Assembly: GCA_030522415.1 (NCBI GenBank)
Contig: CM060107.1
Span: 488,001 to 552,000 of the forward strand
Direction: 5' to 3'
Source of the DNA: Channallabes apus
Taxonomy: Eukaryota; Chordata; Actinopteri; Siluriformes; Clariidae
DNA length: 64,000 nucleotides
The notes under the pieces: generated by a model
Database searches by the model: none
Seen by the model: the letters and a program-made list of their open reading frames with translations, nothing else
Told to the model about the DNA's origin: nothing
In this document: positions 20,126-32,205 of the stretch, piece after piece
Position numbering within the stretch: the first letter of the stretch is position 1
Layout: every line of letters starts with the position of its first letter
Made by a program: the position numbers and the translations under genes

Positions 20126-22645
20126 AGAAAAACTAAATTAGAAGTTTTTAGAATTGCGTATAAAGACAGTATGTGCAGCTATAGACAGGCTCGAAAAACT
20201 GCAAGGACCGAGCATGTTAGCCAACTGATAGCAAGAAACCAAAACAATCCCAGGTTCTTATTTAGTACAGTGGCTCACCTAATAAAACCTAAGATGGCCG
20301 CAGAGAGTATCCCATCACAGTTTAGAAGCGAAGACTTTATGGACTTCTTTAATGAAAAAATCAATAATATCAGGAAGAAAATAATGGACGTTCAACCTCT
20401 AATAGTATCTCACGATCCAGTTCAGCCTATAGCTTCACATTTAGATTTTCACTGCTTTACAGGTACAGTATAGGACAGGAAGAGCTGTATAAACTTATCA
20501 CCTCGGCTAAATCAACAATGTGCCTGTTAGATCCAATGCCAAACAGATTTTTAAAGGAAGTGATGCTTACGGTTGGAGAGCCACTTCTAAACATTAGGTC
20601 ACGTCCCTAAACCTTTCAAGTTAGCAGTTATTAAGCCGCTTCTTAAAAAATCTAATTTGGACGCGAATGAAATAACAAATTACAGACTGATTTCAAACGT
20701 TCAGTTCACATAAAAAGTACTAGAAAAAGTAGTATCAGCTCAAATATGCACATTCTTGCAGGATAACAACATCCTTGAAGAATTTCAGTCAGGTTTCAGG
20801 CCCCATCATAGCACAGAAACTGCACTAGTTAAGATTACAAACGACTTGTTTTTAGCTTCAGACCAAGGCTGCATTTCAATACTAGTCTTACTTGATCTTA
20901 GTGCTGCATTCGACACTGTAGATCATGATATACTCATAGATCGCTTACAAAATCACATAGGTATTCAGGGACAGGCATTAAAATGGTTTAGATCTTACCT
21001 GTCTGATCGCTACCATTTTGTAGATCTAAATGGAGAACCGTCTGGTGTAATGCCAGTGAAATATGGGGTCCCACAAGGGTCTGATTTAGGACCTCTGCTG
21101 TTCTCAATATACATGCTTCCCTTGGGTAACATCATTAGAAGACATGGGATTAGTTTCCATTGTTATGCTGATGATACCCAATTATATATCTCAACTAAAC
21201 CAGACGAAATACCTAAGTTATCTAGATTAACTGAGTGTGTTCAGGACATTAAAGATTGGATGACCAATAACTTTCTTTTATTCAATTCAGATAAGACAGA
21301 GATATTACTTATTGGCCCAAAAACCAGCACACAACAGCTTTCACAATTCAGCCTGCGCTTAGAAGGATGTACTGTTATTACCAGCTCAGCAGTAAAAGAT
21401 CTGGGAGTAATATTAGACAGTAACTTGTCTTTTGAAAATCACATTTCAAATATCACAAAAACAGCCTTTTTCCATCTTCGAAATATTGCTGAACATCTTA
21501 TCCGTATCTGATGCAGAAAAGCTAGTTCATGCATTCATGACCTCCAGACTGGACTATTGTAATGCATTACTAGGTGGTTGTCCTGCATACTCAATAAACA
21601 AGCTTCAGTTAGTCCAAAATGCAGCCACCAGGGTTCTCACTAGATCCAGAAAATATGATCATATAACCCCAATATTATCATCCCTGCACTGGCTACCTGT
21701 TCAGTTTAGAATAAATTACAAAATAGTATTACTTACATACAAGGCCTCAAATGGTTTAGCTCCCACATACCTAACCAGTCTTCTGATACGCTACAATCCA
21801 CCACGCTCCTTAAGATCACAAAACTCCGGACTTTCCGGAATTTCAAAATCTACAACAGGGGGTAGGGCATTTTCATATTTAGCAGACAGTGTTCGGGGAG
21901 CAGACACGGTTTCCCATTTCAAAAGTAGACTCAAGACGCATCTTTTTAATCTGGCATACACATAACTCATCCCATAATCTCATACTCCAGTACACCTATC
22001 CCGAATGGCAACTACGCTAATTCTCTTCGTCTGTTCTGTATTTTTCTACCCATCCCGAGGCATCAGGAGATTATGCCAGCTTCAGTAGACAAAGGCCGAC
22101 CCTGCGAGGTTCCTGAGGCATCCAGAGAAGGACCAGCTCCAGCTGGATTCAGCTTTATGATGGTTGGAGCTACACATGCTGCTCCTGTGCTTCCAGTGAT
22201 CCAGACCTCATCTGCCCTCTGCACCTACTGACTCGTCCCTATGCTGAACTGGTCTTCATGTCAATTTAAATAATTTCTGTCATATTGAACTTTCACCTGC
22301 ACAACACACAAGATGTTATATCATCTCTGTTATCATCCAGATGAGGATGGGATCCCTGTTGAGTCTGGTTCCTCTCAAGGTTTCTTCCTAATGCCATCTC
22401 AGGGAGTTTTTCCTTGCCAACGTCGCCGTCACCCTTGGCTTGCTCATCAGAGACATTTCATTCATCAATCATTCACCTCATTATTATCTAGACACATTTT
22501 TCTCACACATACACACTTCCAATTATTTTTTTTCTAAAAATTTTTTTCATTTTTTGTAAATTTTCTTTCAGTTTTGTGAAGCTGCTTTGAGACAGACCAT
22601 TGTTAAAAGCGCTATATAAATAAAATTGATTGAATTGAAAAATTG
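20126..22645 (+). mobile_element. L2-C LINE, 5'-truncated copy
   Basis: Close match to 46620-49350 of the full-length L2-C, starting in the linker between endonuclease and RT and running to the AAAGCGCTATATAAATAAAA tail. By eye few mismatches separate the two copies over the RT, so both are recent. It sits inside the hAT element and so postdates it. Confidence 0.9.
20171..21965 (+). pseudogene. L2-C reverse transcriptase (frameshifted)
   Basis: Three pieces of ORF2: 20171-20473, 20756-21511 and 21432-21965. RT blocks seen are [51 protein letters not shown] (catalytic Asp-Asp near 21170) and [15 protein letters not shown] short insertion near 20465, a deletion near 20595 and another near 21490 break the frame. 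Inactive. Confidence 0.85.
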
Positions 22646-22787
22646 AATAAACTTTTATACTCTAGTACAAGTACTGTTACTTCAGTGAATTTTTACAGAA
22701 GTACAAGTAAAGTTACCCTTATAAAAATCTACTCAAGTAAAAGTAAAAAGTAGCTCATTAAACATTTACTCAGAGTAAAAGTTACAG

Positions 22788-22909
22788 ATGGATTGGCACG
22801 CTGTTCAGGGTGTACCCTGCCTCGTGCCCTGTTTCTCCTGGGATAGGCTCCAGGTCCCCGCGACCCTAAATATAGCGGTACAGGATAAAGCGGTATAGAA
22901 GATAAGGAT
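22788..22909 (+). mobile_element. SINE family 2, 5'-truncated
   Basis: The 3' part of a DANA-like SINE: CCTGGGATAGGCTCCAGGTC, CCCGCGACCCTAAATA, AGCGGTATAGAAGAT. It is flanked by an 11 bp perfect target duplication AAAAGTTACAG (22777-22787 and 22910-22920). Confidence 0.9.
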
Positions 22910-23235
22910 AAAAGTTACAGTGTTACTTTCTTTAACAGCAGGGGCGGGGGGGTATGGGAGATTTAATTGGAGGAAGACATTTACATAATAAAGCTGTTGC
23001 CTTTCTTGTGCTAAGAATCAAAGTAGTCGCTTAAATATGATGTGACACTCTGCGCCGGATAGCCGAGAGAAAAAAGAGCTCAGAGCCGAGAATAACGTTG
23101 AGCACTAAAGCTTTATCGCCTCTTACAGCGTCACAACATTATAATACAAAACATAAAGTAAAAGTAAAGAAAAGAGTAAAGGAATAGGGCGTTTTGGGGC
23201 GGAGCAGCACACCTGAGCTCGTTATCTCCTTCTCA

Positions 23236-23277
<42 letters not shown>
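23236..23277. repeat. (CA)n microsatellite
   Basis: About 20 uninterrupted CA units inside the hAT element. Confidence 0.95.
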
Positions 23278-23279
<2 letters not shown>

Positions 23280-23665
23280 CCACAGCGCACACACTGGGGG
23301 AGGGGCGGCGACTCTTAAAAGGCCAACATACATACAGTACATAATGTGGTCTACAGGATAGTAGTGGAAGAATTATTTTTGTCCGTCTCCATCGTTCTTG
23401 TTAATTTAGCTCATTTGTTTTCCATCAGTTTTGTGGTTCATGCGGTGCAATTTTTTTCCTTCTCTGTTGCATTCTTTTTATTTATTTTTTACTCAGTAGC
23501 GAATCTGATTTAAAATGTAGTGAAGTACAATACTTCAAACAAAACATACTTAAGTAAAAGTAAAATTACAGATTTTAAAAACTACTTTAAAAAGTGGGAA
23601 TACACAAAAAAACTACTCAATTACAGTAACGCGAGTAAAATGTCATTCGTTACTGTCCACCTCTG

Positions 23666-24398
23666 GTCTTGTCTATGAGTTTACTCATTCTGTCAGCCTA
23701 TAGCACAAGATCACACTGTAGAACCTCCACACACTCCATAATACCGGTAGAACATGTGGAGCAACTACTCTACAGTGAGGAATGTGACGTGACAAAGCCC
23801 TGACCTGCCCTGATACTACTGCTCAGATTACAGCATTGTGTAAGTCATTCTGTACTGTACACACGGTGTGTGTTTCTCAGTAAAATACACAGTGGAGGGG
23901 GTCGGGGGGGATGAAGTTGTCTATAAAGGAAAATAATCAACTGTATGATGGTAACAGTAACAGGAACGTCTCCAGGTGTTTTATTCTTTTTATACATCAG
24001 TAATTTGCCACTTTATTATCGTGCTCTTGATCAGTGGGAGTAATAAGCTTGGATTTTCATATTTGACCTCCAGGATTGTTTCCAAGGACTATTAACTCCA
24101 TAGTCCTGGTTCATGTTGATCAGTGAGAACACGCAAGCTTGAAAAGGTGGTCTTGACAATGAAACAGCGTACTCGGGCACAGGCGTGGAATCAGATCTGG
24201 AAGCCAAACGTATCTGAATATGGAAGTAGATACAACATCATCAGCGCCAACTGTCTCCTGTGTGTGTAGTGCAGAGTGTGTAGAGAGTGTAGGCCTCGTT
24301 CTCTTCTTCTGTTTGTGTTTAATGGTGACTTGGAAACCAACTAGGTGTATACTGCCACCTGCTGGATCAGATAATTAAAATACGCAAATGTAATCGAG
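23666..24398. other. Unassigned non-coding stretch
   Basis: No gene or known repeat recognised. Confidence 0.3.
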
Positions 24399-24580
24399 TC
24401 GGGAGTTGTTGTTGTTGTTGTTGGTCTTTCGGCTGCTCCCGGCAAGGGGTCACCACAGCGGAATATCCAGTCCGCACTACAACTTGGCACAGGTTTTACG
24501 CCGGATGCCCTTCCTGACGCAACCCTCCCATTTTATCCGGGCTTGGGACCGGCACTGCATCCAGTGGCTGGGTAGAAAAA
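24399..24580. mobile_element. Interspersed repeat fragment (GGCTGCTCCCGG type)
   Basis: Contains GGCTGCTCCCGGCAAGGGGT, CACCACAGCGGAATATCCAG, TTACGCCGGATGCCCTTCCT. This is a sequence type dispersed in fish genomes, probably a LINE 3' end; the family is not certain. Confidence 0.45.
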
Positions 24581-24615
24581 TATTAATAGTACAAATATTA
24601 CAAATCAACTTTTGG

Positions 24616-24893
24616 GAAGATGGCATAGTGGTGTAGTGGTTAGCACTGTCATCTTGCACCTCCATGGTCCGTGTTTGATTCCCGTCTCTGTGTGCATGGA
24701 GTTTGCATGTTCTCCCCGTGCTTGGTGGGTTTCCTCCGGGTACTCTGGTTTCCTCCCACAGTCCAAAGATATGCAGATCAGGCTAATTGGTGTTCCCAAA
24801 TTGTCCCACAGTGTGTGAATGAGTGTGTGTGTGTATATGTACAGTGTGTGTGTGTGTGCCCTGCGATGGGTTGGCACCCTGCCCAGGATGTAC
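24616..24893 (+). mobile_element. SINE family 2 (DANA-like, tRNA-derived)
   Basis: Head GTAGTGGTTAGCACTGTCAT, a B-box-like GTTTGATTCCC, then the body TGTGCATGGAGTTTGCATGT, TTCTCCCCGTGCTTGG and the (GT)n region, ending after CCCTGCGATGGGTTGGCACC. The tail seen in the 58245 copy is missing. Confidence 0.85.
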
Positions 24894-25245
24894 CTTTTGT
24901 ATACCAAGATGTATGCCTTTTCTTTCTCCATGTGTTTTGGTTGGTTATGCAACGTTCCTTTATTCTGGTCCGGTCCTGTCTCCGCCCCGTTTTGTTATTG
25001 GCTTTTCCACTTACAGACCCTCATTAGTTTTTCTTTTTATATGTTGCATAGTCCTATCATGTACATACTGTATTGATATCTCATGTTATCTGACTGTTTA
25101 GATGCTACTGGTTTTAATTTTAGTCCCAAAATATTAGTGTCAAACTACAGACAATTCCAGGCTTCAGTTGTAGAAACTTCTAATAATTAAACTTAATCTG
25201 TAGAGAGTAAATCTTCCCCACCTATATTTTATATTTTGAGTGTAC

Positions 25246-25332
<87 letters not shown>

Positions 25333-25801
25333 GACAGTACACTCACCGTGATGTGTTCTCCCACTGCTGGTGCTTGTGGATCATCAGCTAATTCAGGAAC
25401 TGTGTGGAGTCTGAAAGTTATTTATTTATGCAACATTGTCTGTGCCGTAAGACAGGTTAGTGCCCTTTACACTGGGTGTGTCTTACTCAACTTGAAGAGT
25501 CACAGCTCAACTCATAAGGGTGTTTCCTTCTCTCTCCTTCAACACACAACTTTCACCCGATCAGTACAATGGGGTTTCTTAGTGTTAAAGGAAATGGTAC
25601 TACACTACAAACAGAGACACCACCGTTATATAGTGATAGATTACTGACATTGGAGACTCCTTCCCTAAATTCCTGTTACTATGGAAATGATAAGGTACTA
25701 TAACCAGCGGCTTAATATAAACCTGCACTACGGTCACAGCTGCTGTTATAGATAATTAATTAACACTTTCGAAACCAATGAGAATAAAGAAATCAGCAAA
25801 T

Positions 25802-25871
<70 letters not shown>

Positions 25872-26096
25872 TAATTACTAATGGACAAAATGCATAGAAA
25901 GGAATTCAAACTATGTGGTTCGGCATAATGAGTATCTAACCTGTAAAACAAGGTTAAAGGAAATAAAAGCCACCAAAATGTTTATTTTGTAACACAGGAT
26001 CTACAGGCTTCCTAAGTTTAGTTGAGTAAGCTTATGCTAAGTACTGTATATGTAAGCTATATGTATATAAGTATATATTGTATGTATAAGTATATA
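24894..26096. other. Unassigned; two microsatellites
   Basis: Holds a (GATA)n tract at 25246-25332 (about 21 units) and a (GT)n tract at 25808-25870 (about 31 units). No gene is supported. Confidence 0.5.
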
Positions 26097-26296
26097 CAGG
26101 TCCTTCTCAAAAAATTAGCATATTGTGATAAAGTTCATTATTTTCTGTAATGTACTGATAAACATTAGACTTTCATATATTTTAGATTCATTACACACAA
26201 TTGAAGTAGTTCAAGCCTTTTATTGTTTTAATATTGATGATTGTGGCATACAGCTCATGAAAACCCAAAATCCCTATCTCAAAAAATTTGCATATT

Positions 26297-26474
26297 TACA
26301 TTTTAGGCATTTGGCAGACGCCCTTATCCAGAGCGACTTACATTTTTATCTCATTATACATCTGAGCAGTTGAGGGTTAAGGGCCTTGCTCAAGGGCCCA
26401 ACAGTGGCAACTTGGTGGTTGTGGGGTTTGAACCTGGGATCCAACGCCTTAACCACTGAGCTACACCTGGCCCC
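26297..26474 (-). mobile_element. tRNA-derived SINE (family 1)
   Basis: Full body, lacking a few bases in the head relative to 16409-16610. Flanked by the target duplication CATATT (26291-26296 and 26475-26480), inside the Tc1-like element. Confidence 0.9.
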
Positions 26475-26530
26475 CATATTATATTCATCCGACCAATAAA
26501 AGAAAAGTGTTTTTAATACAAAAAAAGTCA

Positions 26531-26873
26531 ACCTTCAAATAATTATGTTCAGTTCTGCACTCAATACTTGGTCGGGAATCCTTTTGCAGATTCTTGTGTC
26601 TTGTGTCTCTCAACTTTCTCTTCACAATATCCCACAGATTCTCTATGGGGTTCAGGTCAGGAGAGTTGGCAGGCCAATTGAGCACAGTAATACCATGGTC
26701 AGTAAACCATTTACCAGTGGTTTTGGCACTGTGAGCAGGTGCCAGGTCGTGGTGAAAAATGAAATCTTCATCTCCATAAAGCTTTTCAGCAGATGGAAGC
26801 ATGAAGTGCTCCAAAATCTCCTGATAGCTAGCTGCATTGACCCTGCCCTTGATAAAACACAGTGGACCAACAC
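26531..26873 (-). pseudogene. Tc1-like transposase C-terminal fragment
   Basis: Minus-strand frame with HHDLAPAHSAKTT (second catalytic Asp region) and NSPDLNPIENLWDIVKRKL (third acidic residue, Glu of PIENLW). The first Asp and the DNA-binding domain are missing. Non-functional. Confidence 0.85.
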
Positions 26874-27064
26874 CAGGCTTGAACTACTTCAGTTTGTGTG
26901 TAATGAATCTAAAATATATGAAAGTCTAATGTTTATCAGTACATTACAGAAAATAATGAACTTTATCACAATATGCTAATTTTTGTACTGTCAGATTTGG
27001 ATGGTATTGGCTGTTGTTAATGCCGTGGGCGGAAAAGGGCAGGCATATTAATATAAGTATATAT

Positions 27065-27746
27065 GCATTACGTATATATTAATATAAGTATATATGTATT
27101 AAGTGTATATTAATATAAGTATATATGTATTAAGTGTATATTAATATAAGTATATATGTATTAAGTGTATATTAATATAAGTATGTATGTATTAAGTGTA
27201 TATTAATATAAGTATGTATGCATTAAGTGTATATTAATATAAGTATGTATGCATTAAGTGTATATTAATATAAGTATGTATGTATTAAGTATATATTAAT
27301 ATAAATATATATGCATTAAGCATATATTAATATAAGTATATCTGTATAAAGTATATATTAATATAAGTATATATGCATTAAGTATATATTAATATAAGTA
27401 TATATGCATTACGTATATATTAATATAAGTATATATGTATTAAGTGTATATTAATATAAGTATATATGTATTAAGTGTATATTAATATAAGTATATATGT
27501 ATTAAGTGTATATTAATATAAGTATGTATGTATTAAGTGTATATTAATATAAGTATGTATGCATTAAGTGTATATTAATATAAGTATGTATGCATTAAGT
27601 GTATATTAATATAAGTATGTATGTATTAAGTATATATTAATATAAATATATATGCATTAAGCATATATTAATATAAGTATATCTGTATAAAGTATATATT
27701 AATATAAGTATATATGCATTAAGTATATATTAATATAAGTATATAT
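27065..27746 (+). repeat. 341-bp higher-order repeat, two copies
   Basis: The block starting at GCATTACGTA (27065) recurs at 27406: exactly 341 bp, or 11 x 31. The order of variant monomers is the same in both copies. Confidence 0.85.
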
Positions 27747-27792
27747 GCATTAAGTGTATATTCATATAAGTATATATGTAAGTATATATGCA

Positions 27793-27846
<54 letters not shown>

Positions 27847-28076
27847 TATATATGCATTAAGTATATATTAATATAAGTATATATGTATTAAGTGTATATT
27901 CATATAAGTATATATGTATTAAGTGTATATTAATATAAGTATACATGCATTAAGTGTATATTAATATAAGTATATATGTATTAAGTGTATATTAATATAA
28001 GTATATATGTATTAAGTGTATATTAATATAAGTATATATGCATTACGTATATATTAATATAAGTATATATGTATTA

Positions 28077-28436
28077 ACTACTGGACTCCATTTTACATCA
28101 ACTATTATAACATCAATTAACATCAACTATTATAGCTGAACCTAACACTGTATAAATGCAGATCATTTCCTGCTATCTGTTTCACCCAGATGAGGATGGG
28201 TTCCCTGTCGAGTCTGGTTCCTCTCAAGGTTTCTTCCTATTACCATCTCAGGGAGTTTTTCCTTGCCACTGTCGCCCTCGGGCTTGCTCACCAGGGACTA
28301 TCTGACCATACTGATTCATACACATTCACATTCCATACAAACTTAAATAATTCTTTTGATTGTGTAAAGCTGTTTTGAGACAATGTCAATTGTTAAAAGC
28401 GCTATACAAATAAAACTGAATTGAATTGAATTGAAT
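28077..28436 (+). mobile_element. L2-B LINE 3' UTR inserted in the minisatellite
   Basis: From ACTGGACTCCATTTTA to TTGAATTGAATTGAAT, matching 56985-57343. It interrupts the tandem array, whose monomers resume directly on both sides. Confidence 0.9.
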
Positions 28437-29230
28437 ATTAAGTGTATATTAATATAAGTATGTATCCATTAAGTATATATTAATATAAGTATATATGTAT
28501 TAAGTGAATTTTAATATAAGTATATATGTATTAAGTATATATTAATATAAGTATGTATGTATTAAGTATATATTAATATAAATATATATGCATTAAGCAT
28601 ATATAAGTATATCTATATAAAGTATATTTTAATATAAGTATATAAGCATTAATTGTATATTAATATAAGTATATAAGCATTAAGTGTATATTAATATAAG
28701 TATATATGTATTAAGTGTATATTAATATAAGTATATATGTATTAAGTGTATATTAATATAAGTATATATGCATTACGTATATATTAATATTAGTATATAT
28801 GTATTAAGTGTATATTAATATAAGTATGTATGCATTAAGTATATATTAATATAAGTATATATGTATTAAGTGAATTTTAATATAAGTATATATGTATTAA
28901 GTGTATATTAATATAAGTATGTATGTATTAAGTATATATTAATATAAGTATATATGCATTAAGCATATATTAATATAAGTATATCTGTATAAAGTATATA
29001 TTAATATAAGTATATATGTATTAAGTGTATATTAATATAAGTATATATGTATTAAGTGTATATTAATATAAGTATGTATGTATTAAGTATATATTAATAT
29101 AAATATATATGCATTAAGCATATATTAATATAAGTATATCTATATAAAGTATATTTTAATATAAGTATATAAGCATTAAGTGTATATTAATATAAGTATA
29201 TATGTATTAAGTGTATATTAATATAAGTAT

Positions 29231-30640
29231 GTACAGTATGTATTAAGTATATATTAATATAAATATATATGCATTAATCATATATTAATATAAGTATATC
29301 TATATAAAGTATATTTTAATATAAGTATATAAGCATTAAGTGTATATTAATATAAGTATATAAGCATTAAGTGTATATTAATATAAGTATATATGTATTA
29401 AGTGTATATTAATATAAGTATATATGTATTAAGTGTATATTAATATGAGTATATATGCATTACGTATATATTAATATTAGTATATATGTATTAAGTGTAT
29501 ATTAATATAAGTATGTATGCATTAAGTATATATTAATATAAGTATATATGTATTAAGTGAATTTTAATATAAGTATATATCTATTAAGTGTATATTAATA
29601 TAAGTATGTATGTATTAAGTATATATTAATATAAGTATATATTTATTAAGTGTATATTAATATAAGTATATATGTATTAAGTGTATATTAATATAAGTAT
29701 GTACAGTATGTATTAAGTATATATTAATATAAATATATATGCATTAATCATATATTAATATAAGTATATCTATATAAAGTATATTTTAATATAAGTATAT
29801 AAGCATTAAGTGTATATTAATATAAGTATATAAGCATTAAGTGTATATTAATATAAGTATATATGTATTAAGTGTATATTAATATAAGTATATATGTATT
29901 AAGTGTATATTAATATGAGTATATATGCATTACGTATATATTAATATTAGTATATATGTATTAAGTGTATATTAATATAAGTATGTATGCATTAAGTATA
30001 TATTAATATAAGTATATATGTATTAAGTGAATTTTAATATAAGTATATATCTATTAAGTGTATATTAATATAAGTATGTATGTATTAAGTATATATTAAT
30101 ATAAGTATATATTTATTAAGTGTATATTAATATAAGTATATATGTATTAAGTGTATATTAATATAAGTATGTACAGTATGTATTAAGTATATATTAATAT
30201 AAATATATATGCATTAATCATATATTAATATAAGTATATCTATATAAAGTATATTTTAATATAAGTATATAAGCATTAAGTGTATATTAATATAAGTATA
30301 TAAGCATTAAGTGTATATTAATATAAGTATATATGTATTAAGTGTATATTAATATAAGTATATATGTATTAAGTGTATATTAATATGAGTATATATGCAT
30401 TACGTATATATTAATATTAGTATATATGTATTAAGTGTATATTAATATAAGTATGTATGCATTAAGTATATATTAATATAAGTATATATGTATTAAGTGA
30501 ATTTTAATATAAGTATATATCTATTAAGTGTATATTAATATAAGTATGTATGTATTAAGTATATATTAATATAAGTATATATTTATTAAGTGTATATTAA
30601 TATAAGTATATATGTATTAAGTATATATTAATATAAGTAT
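29231..30640 (+). repeat. 470-bp higher-order repeat, three copies
   Basis: The diagnostic variant GTACAGTATGTATTAAG occurs at 29231, 29701 and 30171, spacing 470 bp each. The first two units look identical by eye; the third departs near 30620. A recent origin by unequal exchange is likely. Confidence 0.85.
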
Positions 30641-30882
30641 ATATGCATTAAGCATATATTAATATAAGTATATCTGTATAAAGTATATTTTAATATAAGT
30701 ATATAAGCATTAAGTGTATATTAATATAAGTATATATGTATTAAGTGTATATTAATATAAGTATATATGTAAGTATATATGCATGTATATATAAGTATAT
30801 ATGCATTAAGTGTATATTAATATAAGTATATATGTATTAAGTGTATATTAATATAAGTATGTATGCATTAAGTATATGTAAG

Positions 30883-31148
30883 CTATAGTTAAACACAATG
30901 TAAAGATTTATTTTTGCTACATCCACTATTTTTCATTTCTGTTTCTAAGATGAGATAAGATTGAATAAATGCCCCTAACACAGGGGTGAATAAACAATGG
31001 TAATATCAAACTGATGAGTTGAGCAACACCTGCCGTCTGGTCACTGCAGTAAGCTTTTTAATCACACAGTAACTCTGGATGGTCTTCATCTCAGAAATAT
31101 TGTCCTCACCAGAAACAGAAGACACTGAATGATCACATCCCTCAAATT
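30883..31148. other. Unassigned non-coding stretch
   Basis: Nothing recognised between the minisatellite and the LINE tail. Confidence 0.3.
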
Positions 31149-32205
31149 AGGTAAAGGAGCAGATCCGGGGGACTCAAGGACGGTGAGGTTGTAACGCTTG
31201 GATTTATTAAACCGCTTGGTTACAAAAAAACGGATTCGGGAATCAAAACTGGGGCTTGAAAACAACACTTCCGGTATTGCGCAATCGCAGCTGTACAAAA
31301 CACGACGCGACACAAAACAATTATAATAAATTATCCAAAGTGTATTATACAAGACAGACAGATAAATAAACAAACGCGGTGCACCACAAACCAATATATA
31401 CAAAATATATACAAATATATTACAAATAGAAAAAAGTGTGTGCTCGATGTATGCGGGTGTGTGTCTGAAAGTCCAGTGTCTAAAATATGGCAAAAGTTGT
31501 GGCAAAAAAAATGGTGAGTTGGAGAGATGGATCGATCTCACCAAATGACGATGGTAGGTCTGGGAGATCGATAAACGGAATTAGCTGGGTACTGAATGAA
31601 ATTAACAAATAGTAATCCTCAAACAGGCTCTCAGTCTCAAAAACCATGCAGCGCGCTGTCTTCATCTCTGCGTGTCGGCTTCTATGCCGGTTCCGGCTTT
31701 ATGCCGGATCATGTGACCCACGTCACTTCCGGGTTCCCTTGCGACGCGATCGCGCATGCGCGGGAACTTGCCCGGTGACCAAACCACTGTCAATGGGGAA
31801 AAAGAAACCGCCAGGGCACACCTTCGGCCACAGGTGAGCAGCATTAGCTCCACAACCAATTCCCTGTTGTTGAAAACGCCCCTTTTGTGTAGCTGTGCTA
31901 CAAGGTGATCGTTTGCTTTACATCTCAGTTCCCCCTCATGTCTGTGGTTCCTTCTGGCTCCTCCCCTTTTAGTTATGATGTCATAGTTAGTTCTGCCGGA
32001 GTCCCTGCTTGCACTCTATAGCAAATATACATTCACATTATACAGTACATTATAAGATTCATCCTGGTGCCCCACTTCTGGTTGATGATCTCATCCCATG
32101 TGGTCTACTCAGGATGCATGTGGTGACTGAAGATGGTTATGCATTTAATGGTGCAGACAGCTGTTTTCTGAGGACTGCAGTCACTCAGTAGTTCAGGACT
32201 GAAAT
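31149..32205 (+). mobile_element. L2-B LINE 3' UTR fragment split by an LTR
   Basis: AGGTAAAGGAGCAGATCC (31149) matches 56346. After the LTR it continues with GTTTGCTTTACATCTCAGTT and CTGCCGGAGTCCCTGCTTGC, matching 56463-56570. The downstream limit near 32205 is approximate. Confidence 0.75.
31190..31902 (-). mobile_element. Solo LTR (713 bp)
   Basis: On the minus strand it begins TGTAGCACAG and ends GCGTTACA (TG...CA termini). It contains AATAAA 12-17 bp before its end and is flanked by AGGT on both sides (31186-31189 and 31903-31906; possibly 5 bp with one mismatch). The interrupted L2-B UTR is continuous at 56452. GC-rich with an NRF1-like GCGCATGCGC near 31751. No internal coding part. 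Confidence 0.75.

Larger units (their letters stand above)
20105..23665 (+). mobile_element. Tol2-like hAT non-autonomous transposon with nested insertions
   Basis: Termini are CAGAGGTGGAAAGAGTAA (20105) and, inverted, CCACCTCTG ending at 23665. The subterminal sequence is rich in AAGTAAAAGT / ACTTTTACT words, typical of Tol2-like hAT ends. The 8 bp flanks (CACGTGTC and GTCTTGTC) agree at 5 positions, consistent with a decayed 8 bp duplication. No transposase is present. It was split by an L2-C LINE (20126-22645) and by a SINE (22788-22909). Confidence 0.7.
26097..26990 (-). mobile_element. Tc1-like transposon, internally deleted
   Basis: Inverted terminal repeats of about 115-120 bp: 26097-26218 and 26876-26990, sharing TAGCATATTGTGATAAAGTT and the inner GAAGTAGTTCAAGCC. 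The left end sits on TA (26095-26096), as for Tc1/mariner. The last ~15 bp of the right end have decayed. A SINE (26297-26474) inserted into it. Confidence 0.85.
27043..30882 (+). repeat. 31-bp AT-rich minisatellite array
   Basis: Roughly 110 tandem copies of a 31-bp unit built on TATTAATATAAGTATATATG and TATTAAGTGTA. The unit contains the perfect palindrome TATATTAATATA. Variants (GCATTACG, GTATGTATG, TCTGTATAAAG, TAAGCATT) recur in a fixed order, giving higher-order repeats. An L2-B fragment (28077-28436) and an (AT)n run (27797-27844) interrupt it. No coding content. Confidence 0.95.

Noticed and set aside
24605..25101. Several open frames at 24.6-25.1 kb that could be small genes
   Set aside because: They translate a SINE and its (GT)n region in different frames, with no family resemblance.
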